A DNA stretch of 64,000 nucleotides, taken from positions 4,378,001 through 4,442,000 of the forward strand of contig NZ_PPFB01000001.1 of assembly GCF_002899455.1 (NCBI RefSeq), written 5' to 3'. The DNA is from Streptomyces sp. DH-12. GTDB lineage: Bacteria > Actinomycetota > Actinomycetes > Streptomycetales > Streptomycetaceae. Position 1 is the stretch's first letter, and every line of letters starts with the position of its first letter. Below the pieces are notes generated by a model. It was not told the DNA's origin and did no database searches. It saw only the letters and a list, made by a program, of their open reading frames with translations. Made by a program: the position numbers and the translations under genes. This document shows, one piece after another, positions 50,494 through 58,356 of this stretch.

Positions 50494-51492
50494 TGGCTCA
50501 CGCCAACGCACCCCTGTCGGCCGAAGGCCGACGGCGATCGGTGGAGCGCTGCCAGAGCCGCCCGATCGCCCATGCCGCCGCCGGGACGGGAATCTCACGA
50601 GCGTGTGCATCCAAGTGGGTCAACCGGTGGCGCCGCTACGGCGACATTGGCCCACACGACCGGCCTCGACCTCGCATACCAGCCCGAACGCGACCCCGAC
50701 CGAGGTGATCACCAAGATCGAGACATGGCGCAGGGGAGAGAAACGGTCCGTGCAGCGGATCACTCACGAACTCGCTGAGACAGGGCTCACGATCAACCGG
50801 CGGACCGTCACACGACACCTGGCTCGGCTCGGGCCGGCCCGCAGGCGGTTCTTCGACCCGACCGGGGACAACAACCGCAAGGCGGATAAGACCACCGCCC
50901 GCCGGCCTGGTCACATGGCGCACCTGGACGTGAAGAAGGCCGGCCGGATCCCCGAGGGCGGCGGCTGGCGCGTCCACGGCCGCGACAGCAACCAGGCCAA
51001 GGCGGTCGACCGGGCAAAGACCGCCGGCGCCAAACGTGGCTACGTCTACCTCCCTTCCATGGTCGACGGATTCTCCCGGCTCGCCTGCGCCGAGCCACTG
51101 GCCGACGAGAAGGGTTCCACCGCAGCGACGTTCCTGGCCCGGGCAAAGGCCTGGTTCGCCGCCCATGGAATCAACCACATCCACCGAGCTGTGACCGACA
51201 ACGGCGCCCGCTACCGCTCGGGCGATTTCGCGCGGATCGTCGGCAAACAGAGCAGGCACCAGAAGACCAAGCCGGTCACCCCACGTCATAACGGGAAAGT
51301 GGAGCGCTATCAACGGATCCTGGCCGAGGAACTCCTCTCCGCACGCGAGTTCACGTCCGAAGCCGCACGGGCAAGCGCGACAGCGGTCTGGAACATCCAC
51401 GACAACTACCACCGGCCGCACGGCGCTGCAGGCGGCCAGCCACCCGCAGCGAGCCTTCGGAGTGGCGTCACCAACGTCCTGCCCTCATACAA
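50493..51492 (+). mobile_element. IS481-family transposase, frameshifted and 3'-truncated
   Basis: The first part (ATG 50493) reads MAHANAPLSAEGRRRSVERC, then GISRACASKWVNRWRRYGDI, an IS481 N-terminal HTH. The frame then fails near 50650-50690. The rest is in another frame: VITKIETWRRGEKRSVQRIT, HLDVKKAGRIPEGGGWRVHG (first catalytic Asp), AVTDNGARYRSGDFARIV (second Asp), NGKVERYQRILAEELL (the Glu) and VWNIHDNYHRPHGAAGGQPP, ending NVLPSYN with no stop. So it has a frameshift and a lost right end. The terminal inverted repeats are not identified. The ATG overlaps the exporter stop by one base. Confidence 0.85.
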
Positions 51493-51522
51493 CTGGACCG
51501 TCCCCGCGCCCCGCGCCCCGCG

Positions 51523-52269
51523 TCAGCGGCCCTGCGCGGCCCGGCGCTCCATCGCCCGCCGCGCGGCGTCCTCACTGGTGTACACCTCGCACATGTGCCG
51601 CCCGTCCGGCGTCACCGTGTGCTCGACCTCCCACAAGGACACCTCCTCACCGTCACCCAGCAGGAACGCGTGCTCGTAGAGCGAGAAACACAGCGCTGCA
51701 CGGCCCGACCGGGGCGGGCGGCCGAACGCCTGGGTGATGCGGTGCGCGCACGCCGTCGCCAGCAGCGCCGCCATGTCGGCGTCCGGACGGTCGGCGTTCT
51801 CCGCCCGGCGCAGTAAGCGGCGGGCGTGGTCCGGGGAGTCGTCCGGGACGTACGCGTGCCGCACCGCGGGCAGCGGGAACGAGGGCGTCGTCACCGGCAG
51901 TTCGAAGTCCGGGGTCTCCGGCGGCAACGGCAGCCGCGCCGTCGCCGTGCGCAGCTCCTCCTCGTCCACGTACACCTCGTGCTGCGGCTCGCTGCCCGGA
52001 GCGGTGTTGTGCACCAGCTCCCACAGCGTCAGCGCCGAACCGTCCGCCAGCAGCCAGGTGTGCCGGTACGTCTCCCGGTGCAGACCCGCGCTGTGGTGCG
52101 CCGAATGCAGGGAACTGTCGTGCGCCAGCGCACGGTCCAGTCGGCGGATCGTCTCGTCCGGCAGCTCGAAGGAGTTCAGGGTGCGGCCCAGGAGGCGCGC
52201 GAGATGCTCCTCCGGTGAGTCGGACGAGTCAGGTGGTTCGCACGCTGCCGTCTCGTACGGAACGCTCAA
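51523..52269 (-). CDS. DUF6227-like Streptomyces protein
   Basis: A 248-residue soluble protein with two similar halves, each a helical/beta mix: EEHLARLLGRTLNSFELPDE and YRHTWLLADGSALTLWELVH in the first, CAHRITQAFGRPPRSGRAAL and YEHAFLLGDGEEVSLWEVEH in the second. The repeated LADGSALTLWELVH/LGDGEEVSLWEVEH shows an internal duplication. It matches my memory of the Streptomyces-specific DUF6227 family; no function is known. The start at 52269 has no clear ribosome site. An IS481 remnant ends 30 bases past its stop. Confidence 0.7.
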   Translation of the reverse strand: MSVPYETAACEPPDSSDSPEEHLARLLGRTLNSFELPDETIRRLDRALAHDSSLHSAHHSAGLHRETYRHTWLLADGSALTLWELVHNTAPGSEPQHEVYVDEEELRTATARLPLPPETPDFELPVTTPSFPLPAVRHAYVPDDSPDHARRLLRRAENADRPDADMAALLATACAHRITQAFGRPPRSGRAALCFSLYEHAFLLGDGEEVSLWEVEHTVTPDGRHMCEVYTSEDAARRAMERRAAQGR

Positions 52270-52529
52270 GGTTTCTCCCGGCGTTGCTGCATGTCACCTT
52301 GTGGGTGCATACCGTAGCCCCTCGGTCGGACGTCGTGTCAGGGAACCGAGAAAACGTCTGCCCGAACGACGAGCGAAACGCGCGAGAAGTTCCCGAAGAA
52401 GCCTGCCCTGGCGTGAATTGTTCCTGGTCAAACGGTACTTCTGGGGTGCGTGGGAGAGGGCGCGCGACCCGTTGTGCGCCGGTCCGCGCGCGCCGGGGGG
52501 CCCGCCCCCCTCCCCTCCCCGCCTCCCCC

Positions 52530-53558
52530 TCATCCTCCGCCGTACAACTCCCCGTACGACGGCCACGCCCCGCCCGGACCGTCCACCGGACCGGCGGCGC
52601 GTACCGCGCGGACGATCGCCCGGGTCACCAGGTCCGCGCCCGCCGCGAGAACCTCGTTCAGCGCGAGCGGATCCTTCACGTCCAGCGGGTGCGTGCCGGT
52701 GGCCAGGGCGAAGACGGTGTCGCCGTCGTTCAGCAGATGCACCGGGCGGACGGCGCGCGCGATGCCGTCGTGCGCGGTGCCGGCCACCTTCTGCGCCTGC
52801 GCGCGGGTCAGCTCGGCGTCGGTGGCGACCACCGCCAGCGTCGTGTTCATCGGCGGCGGGGCGTTGCGCTCGGCCGCATCCGCCAGCCGTCGCCGCGCGG
52901 CCCGGTGCACCTCCGGGTCCGGCAGACGCGGCCGCCCTCCGAAGTACTCCCCGTACAGCACCCCCGTCTCCAAGTCCACCGCCGACCCCACCGCGTTGGC
53001 CACCACCAGCGCGGCCACCGTCACCCCCGACGACAGAACCGTGCTCGCCGTGCCGACCCCGCCCTTGAGCTGGCCCACCACGGCGCCCGTCCCGGCGCCC
53101 ACACAGCCCTGCGGCACCGGCGCCCCGAGATCGCCGGCCGCTGCGGCCTCGACCGCCTCGCGGCCCAGGGCGGCGTCCGGCCGCGCCCGGAAATCCCCGC
53201 CGCGGCCCAGGTCGAAGACGCAGGCGGCCGGCACCACCGGCACCACGTGCGTGGGCTCAGGACCGACCCGCACCCCGCGCCCCCGCTCCTCCAGCCAGGC
53301 CATCACCCCGGACGCCGCGTCCAGGCCGTAGGCGCTGCCGCCGGTCAGCGCGACCGCCTCCACCCGCTGCACCAGGTTGCGCGGGTCGAGCGCGTCCGTC
53401 TCCTTCGTGCCGGGACCACCGCCGCGCACGTCCACCGCGGCGACCGCACCGCCCTCCGGGGCGAGCACCACAGTGGCGCCGGTGAGCCATCCGTCGCCGG
53501 TCCGTGTCGCGTGCCCCACGCGCACGCCGGGCACATCCGTCAGAGCGTCAGCCTTCAT
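52530..53558 (-). CDS. P1-family (DmpA/BapA-like) peptidase
   Basis: A 342-residue N-terminal-nucleophile hydrolase. It starts MKADALTDVPGVRVGHATRT, typical for this family. LTGGSAYGLDAASGVMAWLE is the conserved active-site loop, with GAGTGAVVGQLKGGVGTAST further on. Precursor cleavage usually occurs just before a Ser or Thr in a PxNT-type segment (PPPMNTTLAVVATDA, near 240). Members remove N-terminal D- or beta-amino acids from peptides. The ATG at 53558 fits the family start. It diverges from the small gene at 53601 with 42 bases between them. Confidence 0.88.
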   Translation of the reverse strand: MKADALTDVPGVRVGHATRTGDGWLTGATVVLAPEGGAVAAVDVRGGGPGTKETDALDPRNLVQRVEAVALTGGSAYGLDAASGVMAWLEERGRGVRVGPEPTHVVPVVPAACVFDLGRGGDFRARPDAALGREAVEAAAAGDLGAPVPQGCVGAGTGAVVGQLKGGVGTASTVLSSGVTVAALVVANAVGSAVDLETGVLYGEYFGGRPRLPDPEVHRAARRRLADAAERNAPPPMNTTLAVVATDAELTRAQAQKVAGTAHDGIARAVRPVHLLNDGDTVFALATGTHPLDVKDPLALNEVLAAGADLVTRAIVRAVRAAGPVDGPGGAWPSYGELYGGG

Positions 53559-53600
53559 GAGGCAGTCATGCCCCCGTGGCCCCGGCCGTACCCTGGAGGC

Positions 53601-53777
53601 ATGAGTACCGCCCCCGAGCCCCGGCCGCGCGAGCCGAAGCCCGCGCTGGTCTTCGACGACCCGCTGGACCAGCAGTCCTCCGACGACACGGACCGCGGAT
53701 GGGGCGAGCGTCCGTCCGGCGACAGCGTCGGCGATCTGAAGCGCTTCCTCGACGAGAAGCCGCCCCACCACATCTGA
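53601..53777 (+). CDS. Small acidic protein (58 residues)
   Basis: A 58-residue hydrophilic protein with CTGGAGG just upstream of the ATG 53601. It starts MSTAPEPRPREPKPALVFDD, then PLDQQSSDDTDRGWGERPSG and SVGDLKRFLDEKPPHHI. It has no recognised family but is likely real because of the strong start signal and because it fits between two well-defined genes. It is probably disordered with a C-terminal helix. No partner is apparent. Confidence 0.6.
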   Translation: MSTAPEPRPREPKPALVFDDPLDQQSSDDTDRGWGERPSGDSVGDLKRFLDEKPPHHI

Positions 53778-53852
53778 CCGGGCAGCGGTCCCGCCCGGCC
53801 GGGATCGCCCTGCGGGGCAGGGCGAAGCCGAACCGTGCGCCCCCGGGGCGTC

Positions 53853-54365
53853 CTACCGGCCGTCGCCGGTCCGCTCGCCCCCGCCGTCGGCCCGCAGGCT
53901 CTTGCCCTCGCCCTGCGCACGCTGGGCCACCAGGGCGTCGCGGATGTCCTTGAGGACCTCCAGCTCGGTGACCTCGACGACCTCGCGGGCGCCTTCCTTC
54001 GCCTTCCGGCGGGCCTCCACACGGGCCAGGTACTTCGCCATGGGCAGCACCATCAGGAAGTAGACGACGGCCGCGGTGATCAGGAACTGCAGCGTCGCGC
54101 CGAGGACCGAGCCCCACAGGATCCGCACCCCGGTCGCCGCGTCCCCGGTGCCCTCGCAGGGGCCCTTCAGGCAGGACGCGTAACTGTCGAGGTTCTGGGT
54201 GCCGAACGCACCCACCAGCGGGTTGATGATCCCTTTCACGACCGAGTTGACGATGTTGGTGAAGGCCGCACCGATGACGACCGCCACCGCCAGATCGACC
54301 ACGTTCCCGCGCATCAGGAAGGCCTTGAAGCCCTGCCAGAGGCTGGTCTTCTCCTGGTCGCTCAC
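53853..54365 (-). CDS. mscL: Large-conductance mechanosensitive channel MscL
   Basis: A 170-residue channel that opens when the membrane is stretched and releases solutes in osmotic downshock. The N-terminal gate helix is LWQGFKAFLMRGNVVDLAVA, then VVIGAAFTNIVNSVVKGIIN (the first span and the conserved pore). The second span is LQFLITAAVVYFLMVLPMAK, followed by a basic/acidic helix (KAKEGAREVVEVTELEVLKD) that forms the cytoplasmic bundle. An extra ~20-residue loop with two Cys (SYASCLKGPCEGTG) is inserted outside; this is longer than E. coli. The start is a GTG at 54365 behind AGAGG. Confidence 0.95.
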   Translation of the reverse strand: MSDQEKTSLWQGFKAFLMRGNVVDLAVAVVIGAAFTNIVNSVVKGIINPLVGAFGTQNLDSYASCLKGPCEGTGDAATGVRILWGSVLGATLQFLITAAVVYFLMVLPMAKYLARVEARRKAKEGAREVVEVTELEVLKDIRDALVAQRAQGEGKSLRADGGGERTGDGR

Positions 54366-54503
54366 AACGGGGCCTCTTTTCTTGCGCGTAGGGTGCGGAG
54401 GAAAGCGCTCCGCAACTTACGTCACGACCGAGGCGAGTTGTCCAATCGTGCCGAAGGGCGGGACGGTACCGCCGGCCGGGGACGGCGTCCGTCGCCGCGC
54501 GCG

Positions 54504-55154
54504 TCACCACAGCGTCACCGCCAGCCGTGCCGTGGCGCTCGCGCCGGCCAGCTCGGCCGCCGTGCCGCGCGGCACCGACAGGACGACCAGCGCGCCCCCG
54601 TCGCCGTCCGACGGCTCCGGCACCTCCGTGACCCGTGCCCCGCGCGCGACCACCCGCGCCTCACCGCCCGACGCCGTCTCCTCGGCGGCGATCACGTCCA
54701 CCCGGTCGCCGGGCCGCAGCAGCCGGACGGTGGCTGCGTCGGCGATCCGCACCGGCGCGGTGACCGTCGCACCCGCGCGCCGCTGCCGTACGGGACGGTC
54801 GTCGCCGCCGGACGGCACCGGTGTCCCCGTGGCCCTGGCCGGCTCGGGGTGCCCACGCGACCGGTCGGTGTCCCTCGGGCCCGCCGCCACGAGCGCCGCC
54901 GCGGTCACCGCGAGCCCGACCGCCACGGCACGTCTGCGGTGCCGCGCCAGCCGGCCCGCGAGCGGCAGTGCACCGCGCACCCGCACCGGGGCGAAGTGCG
55001 GCACCTCGCACGGCGACGGCACATCGGCACCGTGCGGACGCGGAACGGCGGGGGAGGGGAAGGGGAACGGAGGACGACGGGACGCGGACGAAGTCGACGA
55101 CATGGACGACAGCGACGACGCGGGCGACACCGACGACGCGGACGACAGCGACAC
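54504..55154 (-). CDS. SAF-domain (CpaB/RcpC-like) protein
   Basis: A protein of about 216 residues. A low-complexity Ser-rich start (SLSSASSVSPASSLSSMS) leads to a basic stretch, one membrane span (RRAVAVGLAVTAAALVAAG) and a C-terminal SAF/CpaB-type domain: PVRIADAATVRLLRPGDRVD VIAAEE, then GALVVLSVPRGTAAELAGA. In Flp pilus systems CpaB-type proteins are part of the assembly apparatus, but no pilus genes occur here. I choose the GTG 55154, seven bases after AGGTGG; an ATG at 55103 is the alternative. The N-terminal Ser repeats make the start uncertain. Confidence 0.6.
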   Translation of the reverse strand: MSLSSASSVSPASSLSSMSSTSSASRRPPFPFPSPAVPRPHGADVPSPCEVPHFAPVRVRGALPLAGRLARHRRRAVAVGLAVTAAALVAAGPRDTDRSRGHPEPARATGTPVPSGGDDRPVRQRRAGATVTAPVRIADAATVRLLRPGDRVDVIAAEETASGGEARVVARGARVTEVPEPSDGDGGALVVLSVPRGTAAELAGASATARLAVTLW

Positions 55155-55206
55155 AGGACCACCACCTGGGACGAGGGACCGAACCGGCTTGCGCACCCCA
55201 CGATGA

Positions 55207-55234
55207 AGCCCCCGGCGGAATCCCGCCGGGGGCT
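55207..55234. terminator. Terminator after the MTA phosphorylase gene
   Basis: AGCCCCCGGCGG (55207-55218) and CCGCCGGGGGCT (55223-55234) are exact complements with a four-base AATC loop, 209 bases beyond the stop of the minus-strand phosphorylase gene. It should keep that transcript from running into the SAF-domain gene. Confidence 0.75.
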
Positions 55235-55303
55235 GTGGACGCGTCCCCGCCTGTGGAAAACCCCGCCACCCGAACGGGCACCTCCGCCCACCGGCCTCCT
55301 GCG

Positions 55304-55354
55304 CCCGTCGGCGTCCTCCGCCCGTCGGCGTCCTGCGCCCGTCGGCGTCCTGCG
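55304..55354. repeat. 17-bp tandem repeat, three copies
   Basis: CCCGTCGGCGTCCTCCG is followed by two close copies (CCCGTCGGCGTCCTGCG). It lies between the terminator and the phosphorylase stop, in non-coding sequence. The rest of 55155-55442 has no gene. Confidence 0.75.
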
Positions 55355-55442
55355 TCCGCCCGTTCACACCGCGACGGTGACCCACCCCGCCAAAACGGCG
55401 GCCCACCCCGCCAAAACGGCGGCCCCTACGGCGGCCCACCCC

Positions 55443-56285
55443 CTACGGCAGCTCGACCCCCGGATCCATCCCACCCAGCGCCGACGCGCACAGGCAGTTC
55501 CGTTCCTCCGTCGCCGGCAGTGCCGCCACCGTGTCGAACAGCACTCCCCGCAGCCGGTCCACGTTGGCCGCGAACACCCGCAGCACCTCGTCGTGGGAGA
55601 CGCCCTCGCCCGTCTCGGCGCCGGCGTCGAGGTCGGTGACCAGAGTCAGCGAGGTGTAGCAGAGCTCCAGCTCACGGGCGAGCGCCGCCTCGGGGTGTCC
55701 GGTCATGCCCACCACCGACCAGCCCTGCGCCTGGTGCCACAGCGACTCGGCGCGGGTGGAGAAGCGAGGGCCCTCGACGACGACCAGGGTGCCGCCGTCG
55801 ACCGCCTCCCAGTCCCGGCCGCGGGCCGCCTTCAGCGCGGACGCCCGTCCGGTGGGGCAGTAGGGGTCGGCCAGGGACACGTGGACGACGTTCGGCACGC
55901 TGCCGTCGGGCAGCGGCAGCCCGTCGAAGTAGGTGGTGGCGCGGGACTTGGTGCGGTCCACGAACTGGTCCGGCACCAGGAGCGTGCCCGGGCCGTACTC
56001 GGGGCGCAGGCCGCCCACCGCGCACGGGCCGAGGACCTGGCGCACGCCGACCGACCGCAGCGCCCACAGGTTGGCGCGGTAGTTGATGCGGTGCGGGGGC
56101 AGGTGGTGGCCGCGTCCGTGCCGGGGGAGGAAGGCGACCCGCCGGCCGGCCACCTCGCCGAGGAAGAGGGAGTCGCTGGGCGCCCCGTAGGGGGTGTCGA
56201 CCTGGACCTCGGTCACGTCGTCGAGGAAGGAGTAGAAGCCGGATCCGCCGATCACGCCGATCTCGGCGTTCGCCATGTTCGCCAT
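55443..56285 (-). CDS. mtnP: S-methyl-5'-thioadenosine phosphorylase
   Basis: A 280-residue enzyme that splits methylthioadenosine into adenine and methylthioribose phosphate, in methionine salvage. Family motifs: AEIGVIGGSGFYSFLDD (phosphate site), FLPRHGRGHHLPPHRINYRA (the RHG-GH motif), GPCAVGGLRPEYGPGTLLVP and VVGMTGHPEAALARELELCY, which holds the purine-binding residues. The start could be ATG 56285 or the in-frame ATG 56276. The FmdB gene lies 176 bases upstream. It is terminated by the hairpin at 55207. Confidence 0.92.
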   Translation of the reverse strand: MANMANAEIGVIGGSGFYSFLDDVTEVQVDTPYGAPSDSLFLGEVAGRRVAFLPRHGRGHHLPPHRINYRANLWALRSVGVRQVLGPCAVGGLRPEYGPGTLLVPDQFVDRTKSRATTYFDGLPLPDGSVPNVVHVSLADPYCPTGRASALKAARGRDWEAVDGGTLVVVEGPRFSTRAESLWHQAQGWSVVGMTGHPEAALARELELCYTSLTLVTDLDAGAETGEGVSHDEVLRVFAANVDRLRGVLFDTVAALPATEERNCLCASALGGMDPGVELP

Positions 56286-56461
56286 GGCCCGACCCTAACG
56301 GCACCGGAAACACCCAGGGCCCGGTCGGCCGCCTCCCCGGACGCCGCGAGCCCTGCCATCCGCCCCGGAAACGCCGCGAGCCCTGTCACCCGCCCCCCCG
56401 GAAACGCCGAGGACCCCGGCGTCGTGCGACGACAGGGTCCTGCGCGGTGTGCGGGAGGCGG

Positions 56462-56773
56462 TTACGCCGCCGTGGTGCTCGCCGAGCTGCCGGAGGATCC
56501 GGACGAGGACGAGCCGGAACCGGAGTCCGACGACGAGGAACCCGACGACGAGGATCCGGAGGACTTCGACGACGCCGGAGAGGAGCTCGACGAGGAGCCG
56601 CGGCTGTCGTTGCGGTAGAAACCGGAACCCTTGAAGACGATGCCGACCGCAGAGAAGACCTTCTTCAGGCGGCCCTGGCAGTCGGGGCACTCGGTCAGGG
56701 CGTCGTCGGTGAACTTCTGCACCGCCTCGAGGCCCTCGCCGCACTCGGTGCACTGGTACTGGTAGGTCGGCAC
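56462..56773 (-). CDS. FmdB-type zinc-ribbon protein with Ser-rich tail
   Basis: A 103-residue protein. The N-terminal zinc ribbon, PTYQYQCTECGEGLEAVQKF, ends with TECPDCQGRLKKVF, giving two C-x2-C pairs. The second half is a glycine-serine tail made almost wholly of Ser, Gly and Asp/Ala (GSSSSGSSSSDSGSG). FmdB-type proteins are thought to be regulatory or assembly factors; the tail is a flexible extension common in Streptomyces. The GTG at 56773 has AGGAGG seven bases upstream; an earlier in-frame ATG at 56800 lies before that site and is unlikely. Confidence 0.88.
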   Translation of the reverse strand: MPTYQYQCTECGEGLEAVQKFTDDALTECPDCQGRLKKVFSAVGIVFKGSGFYRNDSRGSSSSSSPASSKSSGSSSSGSSSSDSGSGSSSSGSSGSSASTTAA

Positions 56774-56840
56774 TGTCTTCCTCCTGGCACTCTCACTCAA
56801 TGAGTGCTAACGACGGTCCATACTGACGCATTCCGAGGGC

Positions 56841-58133
56841 CTAGTCCACCGCGACGGACTCGCGGTGACCCATGCCACGTGCGACGGTACGCCCGCGCGG
56901 ATCGCCCGCGAGCCGCGAGCGCAGGGCCAGCAGGGTCGCCAGGGCCAGCAGCGTGCCGCCCATCGGCACCAGGAATCCGGCGCCGTCCCACAGCCGGTCC
57001 TCGAACTGTCCGGCGACGGTGACGGCGGTGGCCTGGCCGAGCGCGACGGCGCCGGTCAGCCAGGTGAACGCCTCGGTGCGGGCGCCGGCCGGGACCAGGC
57101 TCTCGACGAGCGTGTAGCCGGTGATCAGCGCCGGTGCGATGCACATGCCGACCAGCAGGCCGAGCGCGCCCAGCAGCAGCGCCGAATCCGCCGTCCACAG
57201 GGCGGACGCGGCGAGCGCGAGGGCGGCGTAGGCGACGATCAGGCGGCGCTGCGGGGCGGCCTTCCAGGCGATCGCGCCGCAGGCGAGGCCCGCGAGCATG
57301 TTGCCGGCGGCGAAGACGCCGTAGAGGACGCCGTTGAGGCCGGGTTCGCCGATGGACTCGGTGAACGCGGCCAGGGAGACCTGCATGCCGCCGAAGACGG
57401 AGCCGATGCCGAGGAAGGTCACGATCAGCACCCGCACGCCGGGCACGCGCAGCGCGGAGGCGTTCCGTACGCGCGCGTGGCCGTCGCCGGCCGCGGCGAC
57501 CGGCGGCTGGGTGCCCTTCTGCGCGGCGAACAGCAGACCGCCGACCAGGGTGAGCGCGGCCTCGGCGATCAGGCCGGCGGACGGGTCGACCGTCGTGCAC
57601 AGGGCGGTGGCGAGCAGCGGGCCGACGACGAAGGTGAACTCGTCGGTGACGGACTCGAAGGCCGTGGCGGTCGCCATCAGCGGGGAGTCCTTGAGGCGGA
57701 CGCCCCAGCGGGCGCGCACCATCGGCCCGACCTGCGGCACCGAGGCGCCGGTGGGGACGGCGGCGGCGAACAGCGCCCACAGGGGTGCGCCGTTCAGCGC
57801 GAGCGCGGTGAGGGCGAGTCCGGCCGCCGCGTGCACCAGCACGCCGGGCACCAGCACGGCGCGCTGGCCGTGGCGGTCGGCGAGCCGTCCCGTGCAGGGG
57901 GCGAACAGCGCCATGGAGACGCCGGTGACGGCCGCGACGGCGCCGGCCGCGCCGTACGAGCCGGTGGTGTGCTGGACGAGCAGCACGATGGAGAGGGTGA
58001 GCATCGCGAACGGCTGACGCGCCGCGAAGCCGGGGAGCAGGAACGTCCACGCGCCGCGGGTGCGCAGCAGGCGGCCGTATCCCGGTCGGGAGGTGGCCGC
58101 CGAGTCCTTCGACGTGGTGACCGTGGATGCCAC
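56841..58133 (-). CDS. MFS transporter, 12 spans
   Basis: A 430-residue membrane protein. From the GTG 58133 (GGAAAGG eight bases upstream), TFLLPGFAARQPFAMLTLSI is the first span, and MALFAPCTGRLADRHGQRAV is motif A between spans 2 and 3. The second half repeats this pattern (GYTLVESLVPAGARTEAFTW, then LGQATAVTVAGQFEDRL). About twelve membrane spans are seen. The transport substrate is unknown; it is similar to MFS proteins that export sugars or drugs. A start upstream at 58232 gives a 33-residue basic extension with no site. Confidence 0.85.
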   Translation of the reverse strand: MASTVTTSKDSAATSRPGYGRLLRTRGAWTFLLPGFAARQPFAMLTLSIVLLVQHTTGSYGAAGAVAAVTGVSMALFAPCTGRLADRHGQRAVLVPGVLVHAAAGLALTALALNGAPLWALFAAAVPTGASVPQVGPMVRARWGVRLKDSPLMATATAFESVTDEFTFVVGPLLATALCTTVDPSAGLIAEAALTLVGGLLFAAQKGTQPPVAAAGDGHARVRNASALRVPGVRVLIVTFLGIGSVFGGMQVSLAAFTESIGEPGLNGVLYGVFAAGNMLAGLACGAIAWKAAPQRRLIVAYAALALAASALWTADSALLLGALGLLVGMCIAPALITGYTLVESLVPAGARTEAFTWLTGAVALGQATAVTVAGQFEDRLWDGAGFLVPMGGTLLALATLLALRSRLAGDPRGRTVARGMGHRESVAVD

Positions 58134-58356
58134 GGCCCGTGCCTTTCCGCCACCTGGTAGCGCCCCGCGCGAGGCCGCGCGGCACGCCGAGAGCTGTCCT
58201 CTTGCGCTGACTGCGGTAGATACCGGCGCCACAGCTCAGGGCGCCCGGCCGCCATACGGTCGCGCCAGCTCTGCGTCAGGCAGAGTTGGTTCGATCTGGG
58301 GTCGTTTGCATGATACAGGGGCGGGAGCGCGTACGCCTGCGGAAGTGAGCACTCTC

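Noticed and set aside
54504..55154. Flp/tad pilus locus
   Set aside because: Only a CpaB/SAF-type protein is present. No ATPase, secretin or pilin genes lie nearby.
55304..55354. Possible CRISPR array
   Set aside because: The units are adjacent without spacers and only 17 bases long. The same applies to the repeats at 13565, 19091, 24697 and 43878. No cas genes occur in the window.
53835..56618. A 927-codon plus-strand frame across mscL and the MTA phosphorylase
   Set aside because: It crosses several well-supported genes, a terminator and tandem repeats, and shows no family motifs.
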